From a bacterium (GTDB taxonomy: Bacteria; Patescibacteriota; Saccharimonadia; Saccharimonadales; SZUA-47): 49,684 bases of DNA. Positions 19,301 to 30,200 of this stretch are shown one piece after another. A program made the translations under genes and the position numbers. Each line of letters opens with the position of its first letter. Position 1 is the stretch's first letter. The stretch is from the NCBI GenBank assembly GCA_030427125.1, contig JAUHXF010000007.1:1-49684 (forward strand). The letters run 5' to 3'. The notes under the pieces are model-generated. The model had not been told where the DNA came from. It searched no databases and saw only the letters and a program-made list of their open reading frames with translations.

Positions 19301-21140
19301 CGCCGCCTGCGAATCCTGCTCCGTCAGCCTGGTCACCGTTTCCGCCATCGCCGCCGCCGTTAGACCCTCCGTTATTTTTCGAACCATCAGTTCGACCGCC
19401 ATCTTGTGATGCTCCATCAGCTCCTTCACCGCCAAATTCAGAGCCGCCATCTTCGCCATCATTCTCATCACCGTTTCCACCTGAACCACCAGACCCCGTT
19501 GTCGCCCCCGAACCACCTGGCGCATTCGTAGAACCTTCTGAGCCATCCTCTCCAGAGGTAGCGTCACCTCCAGGCGCACCATCACCTCCGGCACCGTTGC
19601 TCGCTGTTCCTCCAGAGTTATCTCCACCACCGCCGCCGCCACCGCCAGCAGCGACAACAAGAGGAGTACCCGATCGATTGACTTCAGAATGACCGCCACC
19701 ACCGCCGCCATCACCGCTTGCGTCTCCTTGAGTACCGGTACTAAAATCTCCTCGCCCACCGCCTCCGCCGACAACAACATTGAGACTCTCAAAAGCAGAC
19801 ACATTCACAACAGCTGTAGCGTAGGCACCGCCGCCACCATCACCACCGGATCCATTGCTACCATTCGTACCACCACCACCGCCACCACCACCGCCGCCCC
19901 ACATCTCGATTAGTATTTGAGTGATGCCTGCTGGTACGCTATACGTATCAGGTGTGGTTGAAGTGTACTCTGTAGATGAGGCGACACCAGCACTACCGAC
20001 ACCGCCGAGATAATACACATACCCACCTGCAATCGCACTTCCTCCATCAGTAAGTCCAGAACTGAATGACATAGTGTTTGTCCAATCCTCAAAACGAGCA
20101 CCAGTTGTCGATCCCTTCTGAATTAGTTCATTATCTACATCAAAATCTATATTAGTTTCGTTGTTACCTCTCATGAATTTTCTAGCTGTTTCGACATATA
20201 CACTCGGGTCGATAGACAAAGGATAGCTTGCTTGTCGTAAATTAGTCGCGACAGTAGTTAGCGTATTACCCTCTAGGGTGAAGAATGTGTCGACATTTGA
20301 ATCTTTTCTGTTCGTCTCAACAACATATGGGGCTGGAATTCTGAACAATAAATTTGTTTTTTCGCCATTCTGGCGTGCACTCTCAAGTAGCTTAGCATCT
20401 GAATCACTTCCCGTGCTTACATTACCGAGAAGCACTTCTTCAACACCGTAAAAGCCGACAGATCCATCAGCCTCTAAACGTGCATCAACCCCAGAAGGAA
20501 TCTCTAGTTCGTATGAAAAGCGAACAGATGAGCCTTGATATGAATTAAGAACTATATCTTCCTTATAGCCAATGCCACCTAGACTAATAACTTTAACTGC
20601 GTCTCTACCGGGAATCGGATATACAACTCTATTTTGATCTCGCTGACCATTCCCAACAGCAAAATTAGGCGTGACTTTAATGGCAGTGCCGCTTGATGGA
20701 TCAATGATAGAGCGCGCTTCAGCACCATTCAGTGGGAACGAAGCGCTAAATTTTGGTGATCCCTTGGTGCCAAAAATTCCGCCACCTGCTTGATAGCCTT
20801 TGTTGTAGACAAATTCTTGTTTTTCGCTGTCAAATTCAAGATAATTTCCAAAAGAAGGAATCGGCTCAACTAATAGTTTATTTACCTCTGGCGTTATTCG
20901 ATCTAGCGCACCTGCTGTATTTAAGAAAAGGAATGATTCACTAAGCAGCGAAAAGCTGAATAATGCAACAAGTGACAAATAACCGAGCCGTTTATGGGTT
21001 GGGTGCGAATGCCACTTCTTTGCAGTCCGAAAACGCAACATTCTACCTCGAGACCCAAACACCTTATCAAATACCGAAGTTAGCCATGGAAGTGTAATAC
21101 TACTGTGGTAAAACCTCAGAATAAGACTTTTTAGTTTCAT
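13332..21140 (-). CDS. Giant Gly-rich/kelch/lectin-like surface protein (2,602 aa)
   Basis: A basic N-terminus of about 50 residues leads to a signal segment (LGYLSLVALFSFSLLSESFLFLNTAGA, roughly residues 52-78). About 300 residues of beta-rich sequence follow. At residues ~405-690 a glycine-rich module opens with YSVPAGITQILIEMWGGGG, the usual start of such domains. From ~720 to ~1,500 there are repeated kelch blades (YNGFLYAIGG, YNGYLYVVGG, YNGHIYAVGG), then ~200 beta-rich residues, then a second kelch group at ~1,880-2,200. An unrelated module (GQSGNTVTGSGTAFTSSMVG) is inserted between blades of that group. Residues ~2,273-2,490 look like a concanavalin/laminin-G-type lectin domain (DTWHRVEVGLVNDQMTVRIY). 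It should be exported and beta-propeller rich, suited to glycan or protein binding; the ligand is unknown. The start is supported by AAGGG five bases before ATG. Confidence 0.85.
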   Translation of the reverse strand: MKLKSLILRFYHSSITLPWLTSVFDKVFGSRGRMLRFRTAKKWHSHPTHKRLGYLSLVALFSFSLLSESFLFLNTAGALDRITPEVNKLLVEPIPSFGNYLEFDSEKQEFVYNKGYQAGGGIFGTKGSPKFSASFPLNGAEARSIIDPSSGTAIKVTPNFAVGNGQRDQNRVVYPIPGRDAVKVISLGGIGYKEDIVLNSYQGSSVRFSYELEIPSGVDARLEADGSVGFYGVEEVLLGNVSTGSDSDAKLLESARQNGEKTNLLFRIPAPYVVETNRKDSNVDTFFTLEGNTLTTVATNLRQASYPLSIDPSVYVETARKFMRGNNETNIDFDVDNELIQKGSTTGARFEDWTNTMSFSSGLTDGGSAIAGGYVYYLGGVGSAGVASSTEYTSTTPDTYSVPAGITQILIEMWGGGGGGGGGGTNGSNGSGGDGGGGAYATAVVNVSAFESLNVVVGGGGGRGDFSTGTQGDASGDGGGGGGHSEVNRSGTPLVVAAGGGGGGGGDNSGGTASNGAGGDGAPGGDATSGEDGSEGSTNAPGGSGATTGSGGSGGNGDENDGEDGGSEFGGEGADGASQDGGRTDGSKNNGGSNGGGDGGNGDQADGAGFAGGGGGGSGYYGGGGGSGSDSGQAGGGGGGSGVSYYEGSASATSSAPGSGTDPGNSGDSNRSGAGDGGTGGATSSSGTDGSDGKIIITPILNNETKAELYWANIDDNSGALTSPNPGDGACTDWCTDSAYDLPEDRRGFSLVAYNGFLYAIGGEDDLGNIEATVYIAKLGANGEPSLWHPSDPDKSNWVYWYEDVGSPLTTATKYGAAVAYNNRLYFMGGATAGSPGGVTTVAYTNFNPTGTLSGWTTSGTAALSTSRFMHSAEVYNGYLYVVGGDSNATGALLNTVEYVKLAADGTFSSSWETTSSFSGARRSEGGSFTTIYGAYLYIMGGCTSVSSGNCQAIGDEIQIASIFADGSLGTWSTDSATTNQRLGYGLHSWEGNVYRLGGCITLNASGDCSVTSPETAFGVINPPGEVSTVNITEPSGSGDCTGGSPTNCDLPTVGDDAGELGHMLNMSVVLNGFLYVIGGCAEYDCNDNGNSPTNDNISSNTAHVSIASDGSLAAPSSCSGTSYGAWCVNSTNTINGANGVAAAGVTSFNNRIYIIGGIDSSGNTTGELYHNSVNPTTGELSGNWSTQDLGNAGITEDIFYTYAYARANPNEAGTYPGNLYVFGGCGDGGSGAGCANGDYETEVYKCNIETNGDIEEANANDCTTAGQLQIDSTPGSGGSDGLGIHSGTVYANYIYLIGGFSQAENDKDDVLYARFDDNNDVVAVSGSDWIESPSKLSIGRRRGWAFGYNGHIYAVGGYDASGGGTIIPFIEWAKINVSDGSLESFVTSNVTINQRWGLSMVVSNSFAYVIGGCDSGASPSNCSSFEPSVQTFQLYNNDSGAQANYTESTGNFATLNSRIGSSAAILDGYIYVAGGENSGSVTSNVQYAPINPNGTIGSWSDTSASLPAGRAYGQLEAVGGSLYYVGGEDTGGDEKSEVYYATPTGGVATNDVVRSTTYKLNSTEFSGANYTLTLNNDLESDYFVMVAGGDDTGGTSGPDSSQIRVDGDPFGNLTATTSSDEIRLERGSSDDNWNGSVTVVECISSCSTDGFQLAEVIDGTLPASDLSEDFTLGAAHGTNTVPFGGYLGGGLVTSDTGQNNFNATAGVRVRKNSTNQIRVERNDTQGTAAAADITIYVVDWGSSWSVQEVNVDNWSEGGAGVDATGEYHQESITSVTGVNTWVWKSPGTSEQNGLGDGAFGKVLTLGDGVADPTGTVSEISLGSRYNDSADVRDDTVYVMESSNVAVDYRFHTESSSTSFTESVDSSIEPESVATVGNITSSEGYRIPLFYYSSTGTGTAYTRVAGYSNYYTNDTTVSISRDYSGQDNAGWLQSVDFGNMAGNAGVVDINSWSTASNGLPADRTRHGAAVWNDRIYVVAGLNDSGSETNTVYVSPKLSNGGNITSAWATNAIQPDVARSGGAVITYANNIYLLGGNDGTNYLSDVQFASIGYKTGTIGQSGNTVTGSGTAFTSSMVGEELQYADGSTATITAFNSATSLTVDASKTVTAGSRYLIDDGSVGNWTFTTSLPQYVSDADGFASNGFLYLFGGRSAVSTCTNNSYVAPISANTTIASGNNPTGIGEWYQTNVEYTGDRYSAGVAYNEGKVYITGGGCGTELTSNQHYYGTLRSQPQVARYSYYVDADTNVFPNSWLLNGLDNNIGARWQFGYRSSADASNVFLNETFTGTDGASLTPADTTDFDTCYAVNGSSSATAQFDTTHSVSASTSAEFVANGGASYAGCYDTTDDSVVRYDKFYIRPQSYATLFSSVRFYQAASTSPSYETIGALYMAANGDIEVRDKFTTDQTFPALTIDTWHRVEVGLVNDQMTVRIYRDSNFQGTTPDNEVTIDLDSATADEFNEIRVGINAPTNNNYAFNIDDFESSSSDWVGGPERSWGQDTDFGDVTLGRVEEYTPIDESGVPTNFARYFYVTMSIDASQTFGYPDDVTRGPTIDDFTLFFTADPNKRLRHGKTFIQGVEQPLDTPCRVSGANPAGSQPNCPLP

Positions 21141-21181
21141 GCGCGCCCTTAATTGTTTGTCTTATGTCAATCCGTACTAAC

Positions 21182-21208
21182 AGTTTAGCATAAGGGGCAT
21201 AAAATCAA
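21182..21208 (-). promoter_or_regulatory. Weak candidate promoter for the 2,602-aa gene
   Basis: Minus-strand TTGATT (21203-21208), a short 15-bp spacer, then TGC-TAAACT (21182-21187), an extended -10. The start codon is 42 nt downstream. The 119-nt gap shows no terminator for the gene upstream, so read-through from the 3,224-residue gene is also possible. Confidence 0.3.
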
Positions 21209-21259
21209 TACTTTTTTGATCTACTTTGAACACTTTTTTTACACATGCATTTTCTCTGT

Positions 21260-24200
21260 TTATCGACCTGTTGTCACGAAGGATAGGGTTGATACATACG
21301 CGTTCGCATTACTTTGAGCCTTAAGGTTTATCTTGAAGATAATGAAGTCACCTGCAGCTGCGGCATTCAGACCACAACCTGTTGATTCATTTCCGTTTAT
21401 TCCGTAACTATACCAAGTGTCTGCAGAACCACCTCCACCTGTAATGACATCTGTTTCACCTGTTCCACACTGTGACACATCAGAACCTGTTGATCTAAAC
21501 ATCTCATACGTTACAGATGCATTTGAGGTGTTATCCACTCGGCCCACGAGCTGGACAGTATCATCACTGCTAAATCCGTTGAACGTCTCAGGTAACTGAT
21601 AGGTTACGTAAATGCTGTACGTTTGTTCAGTAGCTTGTGGAGATGTCCAGTTGTAGAAGTTCTTAGCTTCTCCAGAGCCACAGAACGTTGAATTTACAGA
21701 TAGATCGACGTCGTTAGAACAGAAGTCGGCCGTCATCGTACCTACACCTGATCCATTCAATACAGCACCTGCATACTCTGGGTTTAGGTTCACGACGTTA
21801 TCAGGTGCGGCACCACACGCGCCCCATCCATCAGCTTCATAACACTGAATACGTCCGGTAATCGTATCGTAGTACATTGAACCGAGATACGCTTCGTTAT
21901 TGTCAGCAATCGGGTTGCCTGCGGATCTATCAAGTGTGAACAGTGTTACTGGACCACCTAGATTACCCCCGCCTACTTGCACATTGTTTGAGTTATTTGT
22001 GTTCAGTGTAATCGATAACGCGTCAATAAATATTGATCGAGCCGTAGAATCAGTTTGATATATGACGAGGTCTGGGTTTGTTATAGTTGTTCCTGTTGTA
22101 GTAAATAAACATGTAACTTTTGTCCACACTCCAGCGGTCAGAGACTGAGTGTTGTAATCTGTACATGCAGCAGTACCGCTTGGAGTGCTTGTGCCACCTG
22201 TTGGCAAGAACCCGACCGCAAGACTACCGCTCATAGTAGTATCTGTCCGAGCATAGAAGCTGACAAGATACTGTGTGTTAGTAGCAGGGTCAATTGCAAG
22301 GTTGTTACGGATGCCTTGATTAGCGTTGGCAGATGTTGCCACTTCCGCTGATGCGCTAGTATCATAAATGATACTTGTTTCCTCTGTTACTACAGATGAA
22401 CCTGCGCCACCATCAAAGTTTGTCCAGTTGGTTCCAAATGCTCCAGAGTTATCTACGCTACCGTCAGCGGCATATGTTGCTGACGCATTGATATTTACAC
22501 TGAGATTGTCTATGTAGAATGTTCTAGCTGTGCCATCACTTTGACGAATAAATATCGCGTTACTTGCTGTTATTCCACTTGAAGGAGCAGTGAATGTACA
22601 GGTGATGCGTGACCACTGACCACTTGTTACCGTTCGTCCTGTGTCGCAAGCTGTAGTGGAAGTGTTAGTGCCATCCCTTGAGTAGTCAACATCGAGGGTT
22701 GTAAAGTTCGTAAGACCTCGCACAGTAAATGAAACGGTATACTCCAAGTTCGGCGTAAGCGCTGTGGCTAGATCATTTGCAGCACCATCGTCAGTGCCTG
22801 CAGTTACTACCTGGACAGAGGCCTGTCCCGTCGCCACATTATTGCCAGTGGTTGTAAAGCGAGATACAGTACCGCCCGTTGGAGGCGCAGACCAAGTACT
22901 AGATGGGAAGACCCCTGCAGATGCACCAGCGGTTTCGGCACCACCGTTAGAAGCGAATTCCGTAGCATTATTGTTCACACTGAATAGGTTTGAACCAATA
23001 GACGTTTGTATTTCAAGGAGTCCACCTGTAATAGGCGTTGTTGCATTATTTCTTACGGTCAAACCATCTGCAGCGCCACCTGGAGCATTCAAGATAAGCT
23101 CAGCCCCACCCGCAGATGTTGCAGTATTGTTGTAGGCTGCCTGAAGGTCGGTTGAGCTAGATGCACCCGCAGCCGTCCAGTCAGAGCCATTCCAAACCAT
23201 TGTTGCAGAGGTATTTGGCTTGAGTGTCACTTCTTGTAACGAGCCACCACTGTTAGCTGCTAATGTCATATCAAATGATCCTGTGTTGGTTACGTATACA
23301 AGCCGTCCTGCTGTTGCACTCGTAGGATCTTGCAATGTAGCCGTGTAGCCTGCAGCATCAGAGCTGATTAGGATAGTACCGAAGCCGTCAATGTTTGACT
23401 GAGTTATGTTGCCACTGCCAGTAAATGCTTGAACTGTCGCTGCATCAAATACTGTGCTCTTTACCGTGATAAGTTCGTTGGTGGTGTCGACGTTTAGCAG
23501 TGTTCTGTTCGTGCCCGCAGCAGCAGTTACAACCTGGAACGCAGACGTAGAATCAGATGCATTTTGGAACAGACCTGGACCATTAACAGTTAGACCATTG
23601 TTTACTGTCGTAGTGCCGGTTGCCGCACCCAGACTGATAGAAGTTGCCGCACCGAATGCATTGACTGTCGTTGCATTCGTATCTACTAAGTTGAATGTTC
23701 CTGCTGTAGTCGTAAGATCGCCTCCATCGACTGCTAGATCAACAACGTCTGCATTACTTGAGACCGACAGTGTACCCGATATGCTCGTGTTACCTCCACT
23801 TGGAGTAATCGTGAAGTCACCTGCTCCATCAGTGTAAAGATTTGTGTACCACGTTGCATTATAAGTAATGCGTAGTTGATCTGTAAGACTTGCTCCCGCG
23901 ACTTCGAGTAAAGCGTTAGGGGTAGCTGTGCCTATCCCCACACGCTCGTTCGTTGTGTCCACATTGAATACCGGAAGACCACCATCTGCATCTAGCACCT
24001 GGAAGCCTGTGGTTGAATCTGTCTCGTTCTGTACTGTTATTGCTCCGCCATCTGCGATAGTAAGAGCATCCACACCGCCGACTTCAAACACTAGTGAGTT
24101 TGCGTCATTTGTACCTAGTGTAGCTGTCCCGCCGAAGTCGTTACCGCCGTTACGGAAGAAGCCCGTTGCAGATGTTGTATCTACACTCAGAACACCACCA

Positions 24201-27200
24201 GTATTTATTAACCCGCCGCCAGTGAAGTCGGTGAATGCATCAGAGTTGAAGGTGAACGTATCACCAGCTTCAACAGTAAGGCCACCGTTGAGGGTCGTGA
24301 GGCCGGCAACCTGCAATGCGCCAGTTATACCGACGTCACCAACAGAACCTGCATCAGTTATAGTAAGCAAACTATCGAATGTAGACCCGTTGTATCCATT
24401 AAAAGTATATGTTCCACCATCTCCTACAGCAAACACCGCGTCAGTATCAGTTACAGAATAATCGATATCATATCCTCCGCCTGATGCGTAGGCCACCTCC
24501 CAGGTATTAGCGTATCCAGTTATTGGAGCGGCGTATACAGCGGCTAGGTTGTCATAATCACCTCCGTTAACGCTCGTAGGCTGCACAAGTAAGCCAACAA
24601 CCTGGTCCTGGTCAGCGTCATCACCCAAAGTAAAGTTAATTATCTGGGCAGCACCAGTGTTTGTTATAGTGCCTGCATTCTGAGTTAACGTATTATTAAA
24701 TACACTTGGACCAGCTACCGTCAATGTGCCACTTCCTAAGAAGTTGTAGCTAGGGTTAGTTGTAGCGTTACCGAAGCTTATATTCTCTAAAGAATTAGTT
24801 GTATTGATGTTGATGTAGTTGTTGGTTCCTTCTTGAATGTCTAGAGCATTAGTAATGTTGTCGGTGAGATTAGGGTTCAAGCTCGCACAGTTATTTAATC
24901 CCTGCAAACAGAATGTATCGTTTGAGGAAATGGTAGGCACAGAAACCGTATAATCTCCAGCAAGAGCCTGAACGTCTACTGACAAAGTGTTCGATGACCC
25001 ATCAGATATTCTTAGTAGGCCTGATGTGCCTCCATTTCCTACGAGCAGATTGCCTGAGCTAACAATAACATTCCCGGAGGCCTCAATAGCTAAGCGCTCT
25101 GTGTCACTGGTTTCAAAAGATAAGCCGTAGGCATCATCAGTACCTAACACAGCAGTAGCTCCAAATGTATTACCGCCATTTTGGAAGAAGCCTGATGCAG
25201 ATGTTGTATCTACAGAGAGGACACCGCCTGTGTTAACTAGGCCACCACCGGTAAAGTCTGTAAACGCATCTGAGTTAAAGGTGAATGTATCACCTGCTTC
25301 GATAGTGAGACCGCCGTTGAGGGTCGTGAGGCCGGCAACTTGAAGCGTGCCTGAGTTACCTATATTCACTGCATTTGCGCTCGCATCGACGTACAAGGTG
25401 CCGCTATCAAACGTAACGTCGCCTAGGCTTGCACTGTTTAGATCGATAGCAAACGCCTCCTGGAAGCTGATTGGGTTACCCGCTGTACCTGCTGCTGCAG
25501 CGTAGAACCTGTAGAAATCAGCACCTTCGTCTTGCCATTGCTGAACTGCAGACCCATCCGCCAGATACACATCGTTTGCCCCGTTGTAGTATGCGTTCCA
25601 CTTCAATGCTCTATTTGAGGCGACAGAAATGTCTGTAGCTACTTCGAATCCAGCGACAGGTGCGCTTGTACCGATTCCAACGCGTTCGTTAGTGGTATCG
25701 ACTGTGAATATTGCTGTTCCACCATCTGCATCAAGTATCTGGAACCCAGCTGTCGAATCTGTTGTGTTCTGCAGAACAACAGCACCGCCATCGGCAATAG
25801 TGAACACTGCTGTGGCAGCATCTTGGACCTCAAGGATATTTCCAGTACCAGTGTGGTTGTTAATCGTGAGGGTGTTTGCTGCCGTACCAGGACCTGTTAA
25901 TAGAGTAGAGCCACTCTGCACAGTGAATGAATTACCACTCAATACGGATGTATTGCCTGATGTGTACACGTTTCCGCCATCGATAGTTGTAGTGCTTGAG
26001 TTATTACCAATGTTGATCGCCGTTGCAACTGTTGCTCCGATGTTGATTGTCGGCTGAGCTAGTGTGATAGACGTCTCGTCTACAGTCAGTACAGCGGTGC
26101 CGCTATCCTGGATCTGGAAACTACCCGTACCAGCAACGTCAACAATGAAGCTCGTTGCTTCCGAAACTTCAAAGTCGATATCCCCTTCGGCATCCGTTGC
26201 AAGAAGAGTGTTGCCCCCCTCATAAGCGCCCTGTAGCGAGATAGTTGCAGACGTTAAATATGTACTTGTGTCACAGCCTAGGTTACCAGACGCATCGGAG
26301 TTGATTGCCGTACAGCTGGTGAAGTTATTGGCAAATTGTATAGAGCCAGCATTCACCGTGAGAGTATCGCCAGAAGCATCACCGATAGTCGTGTTGCCGT
26401 TTACCTCTAAGTTTTGGTTCAATTCTAAGTTACCAGCAAAGTAGTTATCCAGAACAGAAGAGTTGTAGATTGAGTAGTTTCCAGTTGGTATTGTGCCGGT
26501 ACCGATCAAGAGGTTCGTCGAGTTATCTCCTTCGGCAGTATTAACCACTAGACTTGCAGCATTATCAATGGTGCCGGACCCATCATTGTACACACCGACG
26601 ACAAGTCCTCTTGCATTAGTGATGTCTCCACTACTACCACCCTGAGTAGCAACGATAATTTCACTTCCTGTTGCAGATGAAAGTGTACCTGACGATGCAT
26701 TTAAGACCTTTGTGACATACCCACTTAGAGTGTCAGTGTCAGAAGATCCGTTCACAACAACACCAAGATCAGTTCCTATCAGTTCAGCAGATGAAGATGC
26801 TGCAGGGTTAAGCGTTAGCCATGTACTATTGCCTGCATAGATATTCGCAGCTGTATCAGTAATCGTCTGGTTGTTTTGTACATAAATCTCGTCACATAAA
26901 CCAAAAGGTATAACACCACAACCATTAAACCCTGAACCTATTGTTAGTCTACCGTCAATCACAGTATCAGAGTTAATCAATACATCTGCCGTGCCAGACG
27001 CCTGGAGTACGAGGTTGTCGGACGCATCCATCTGGTTGGCGTAAATTGTAGATGTACTAGAGTCTGCTACAGCTCCAACATTGTCGATAAGGTTATCCGC
27101 TACATATGTAGTGGCGTTACCAGACGCAATCGCAATAGAAACCGAACCATCACTTGAGCTTTCACGAATGACGTTATTTGTAACTACGTTGTTAGCGCCT

Positions 27201-30200
27201 GACCCACCAAGATTAATATGACTATCAACGCCTGACGCGTCATTTGTATAGAATTGGTTACCAGTTATTGTGTTGTGGTATGCATTTACAGAAGTAAATC
27301 CTCGATCCGTGTTGTTGCCTATATAGTTGTTACTGATAATGTTGTACTGTTTTGCGCCTCCTCCGCTGAGCTCAATACCATGATCACTGCTATTCGTAAT
27401 CCTGTTACCATCTATAACGTTGTCTCGAGTTGCTCCATTTAGTTCTAAACCATTATTCCCATTGTCGTCGATAAAGTTACCGTACACAATATTATTGTCC
27501 GAAGCACTTATAAACAGTCCGTCGGCTAAGCCATCGATTATGTCGCTACCTTCTATCCTAATATAGTCAGAATCTAGCAAGCGAATACCGTTTGCGGCAC
27601 CAAAGTCTTTTACTGTTACGTTCTTGATTGAACCGTTTGCAGATGTATCGATGTCTATACCATTACCTTCAGTATCAGTGACCGTCACATTTTCAATTAA
27701 GAAGCCTCGTACGTACGTAGCGCCACTTCCAGAACCGACTGTATCGAATAGGATACCCTCTACGTTGTTACCCGTGACGTTATCCTTATTTCCATCGATT
27801 GTTAGGTCACGGATTGTAATATTGTTATCTGTAGACCCTGGGTTAGCGTTTTCGATAACATCGTACTGAGCGGCCAATGCACCAGCTTCAGCAATGATTG
27901 TAGTTGCTTCTTGGCCCGATCCTGCAAGTGTGACATTACTTGTTATTTCGATTGAACCATCTACCGTGAATGTACCCGGAAGAAGCTGTACCGTTCCACC
28001 GTTAGCCCCAAGTGATGTAATAGCCGTATTAATAGTCAGATGGTCATCAGTATTGTCTGCCACATAATCAGCCGCGGCTTTCTGTGCTGCTGTTGAATCG
28101 TCTGCTGCAACTGTAATGATTTCATCTGAGCCTGTGTCTGGATCAGCACATGCCCATGAGCTTGAACCAGTTGAGTACTGGAGGATTTGTCCATCACCAC
28201 AGTCGACGAGAGAGATACCATTAGCGTCTACTTCAAGGCCTTTGTTTGCTTGCACTTGGAGTGTTAATGCGTTAGATGATACTTGGAGTCCATTTCCTGT
28301 GAGATCAGTGAAGGCATCGCTGTTGAATGTGAAGGTATCACCTGCTTCGATAGTGAGGCCGCCGTTGAGGGTCGTGAGGCCGGCAGCTGTAAGTGCTCCT
28401 GTAACACCAACATCACCAACTGTTCCATTCACGTCTATTGTAAATAGATCATTTCCCGTACTGCCCGTAAGGTCTGTAATCCTAAGAACATCAGCGATTG
28501 CAACCCTAGCTGACGTATCTTGAAGCGCCAGTGCAACGTCCCAGTTGTTGCCAATAAGTATCGCAGCCTCTCCAACTGTAGGGTTGTCACCAGCAAGATC
28601 CTGTATGTAAAGACCAACGAGCTGATCAGCGTCCCCAGTTGCTGCACTAGTTGCACTAACTGAAAGTGCACTTACAACATCCACATCAGCATCATTGCCA
28701 AGAGTCACACTTATAGACTGTGCTGAGCCTGAGTCGGTGATTGTTCCAGGGTTAACAGTAAGAGTGTCATTAAACGTCTTAGCACCTGCGAATGTCTGCG
28801 CTCCCGCAGACACAAGTCCAGGATATGTTGCATCTGCGGTCTGTAAATAGATTGCATTGGCACTAATAACAGCACCGTCGGCACTCTTAGTCTGTGAATC
28901 AATTGTTCCTATAGTATTAACAACGCTGCCGCTGAGAGATACTGTCGTGATCCAAGCGCTTCCGTTCCATATGAACGTATTACTCTGGCCAGCAGCGATA
29001 ACACTGTCGTACATCGTAAAGCTTACTGATCCAACGTTGTTTACGAATGCTATACGGCCAGAAGTTGCAGTTGTAGGATTCGGCAAGGTTAGTGTTTGGC
29101 CAGCAGTCGTTTGGTTGACGTCAAATGTTGTAGCTACGTCTACTGTCGTTGCAGCAGTGCCGATGTTTCCACCACCTGCCACATCAGCCACAGCGATAGA
29201 GTCAAACAACGTACTACCTTGATTAACAAAGTTCTCACCCACACTTACTGTTAAACCGCCAGCAGCGACAAGCTCATCATTAAAGGTCTTAACACCTGCA
29301 AATGCTTGACTTGCAGTATTAATAAGACCTGGCTGAGTAGCAGAAGCTGACTGTAGGTATAACGTTGTGCCGCTAATCTCAGCTCCGTTCGCGCTCGGTG
29401 TACCGCCGTCGAGCGCACCAATTGTATCTACGCCAGTGTTAGAGAACGATACTGAAGTCGTCCAACTTGAGCCATTCCATATAAATGTACTACTACTTCC
29501 CGTCTCAATTGTCTCTCCGTACATTGTGAAGTTTGTGCTGCCGACGTTGTTAACATAGACAATCCTTCCTGATGCAGTATTTGTAGGTGCCGGGAGCGTC
29601 AGAGTCTGGCCAGCAGTCGTTTGGTTTACATCAAATGTTGTAGCAACATCCACTGTCGCAGCCGCACTACCTATATTGCCACCACCAGCTATATTCCCAA
29701 TAGCGGTAGCTCCAAACAAGGTTGCACCTGCATTTGTGAACACATCCCCACTAGATACTGTTAAGCTGCCATTGAAGGTAGCATCTGCTTCCACGGTTAG
29801 TGTATCTGATGTATCAGAACCGAGAGTTGTGTTGCCATTAACCTGTACATTATTTGTGACAGTTAGTGCTGTGCCAGTACCTGTAAGGGACACTGGACCC
29901 TGTAGTGTTGTAGTTGCTGATGTGTTGCCTATCGTGATTGCACTTGCATTTGTAGCTCCTAGCGACACTGAACCAGCGTTTTGCGTGGCAGTACCTACAT
30001 CTATAGTTATGTTTCCTGAGTCACTAGTTGCACCAAGCGCATCACCTGTCTGGATAGTAACGTTGTCTGAGTCTGTAGATACTGCGTTTGTGTCATTAGT
30101 AGCCACATTTCGTGAAGTAAACGCATACGGAACTGAGGTTAGACGGAATCGAGGGCTCATCTCTCCATCCCAGCTCGCTGCACCTGCATCTCCACCAACG

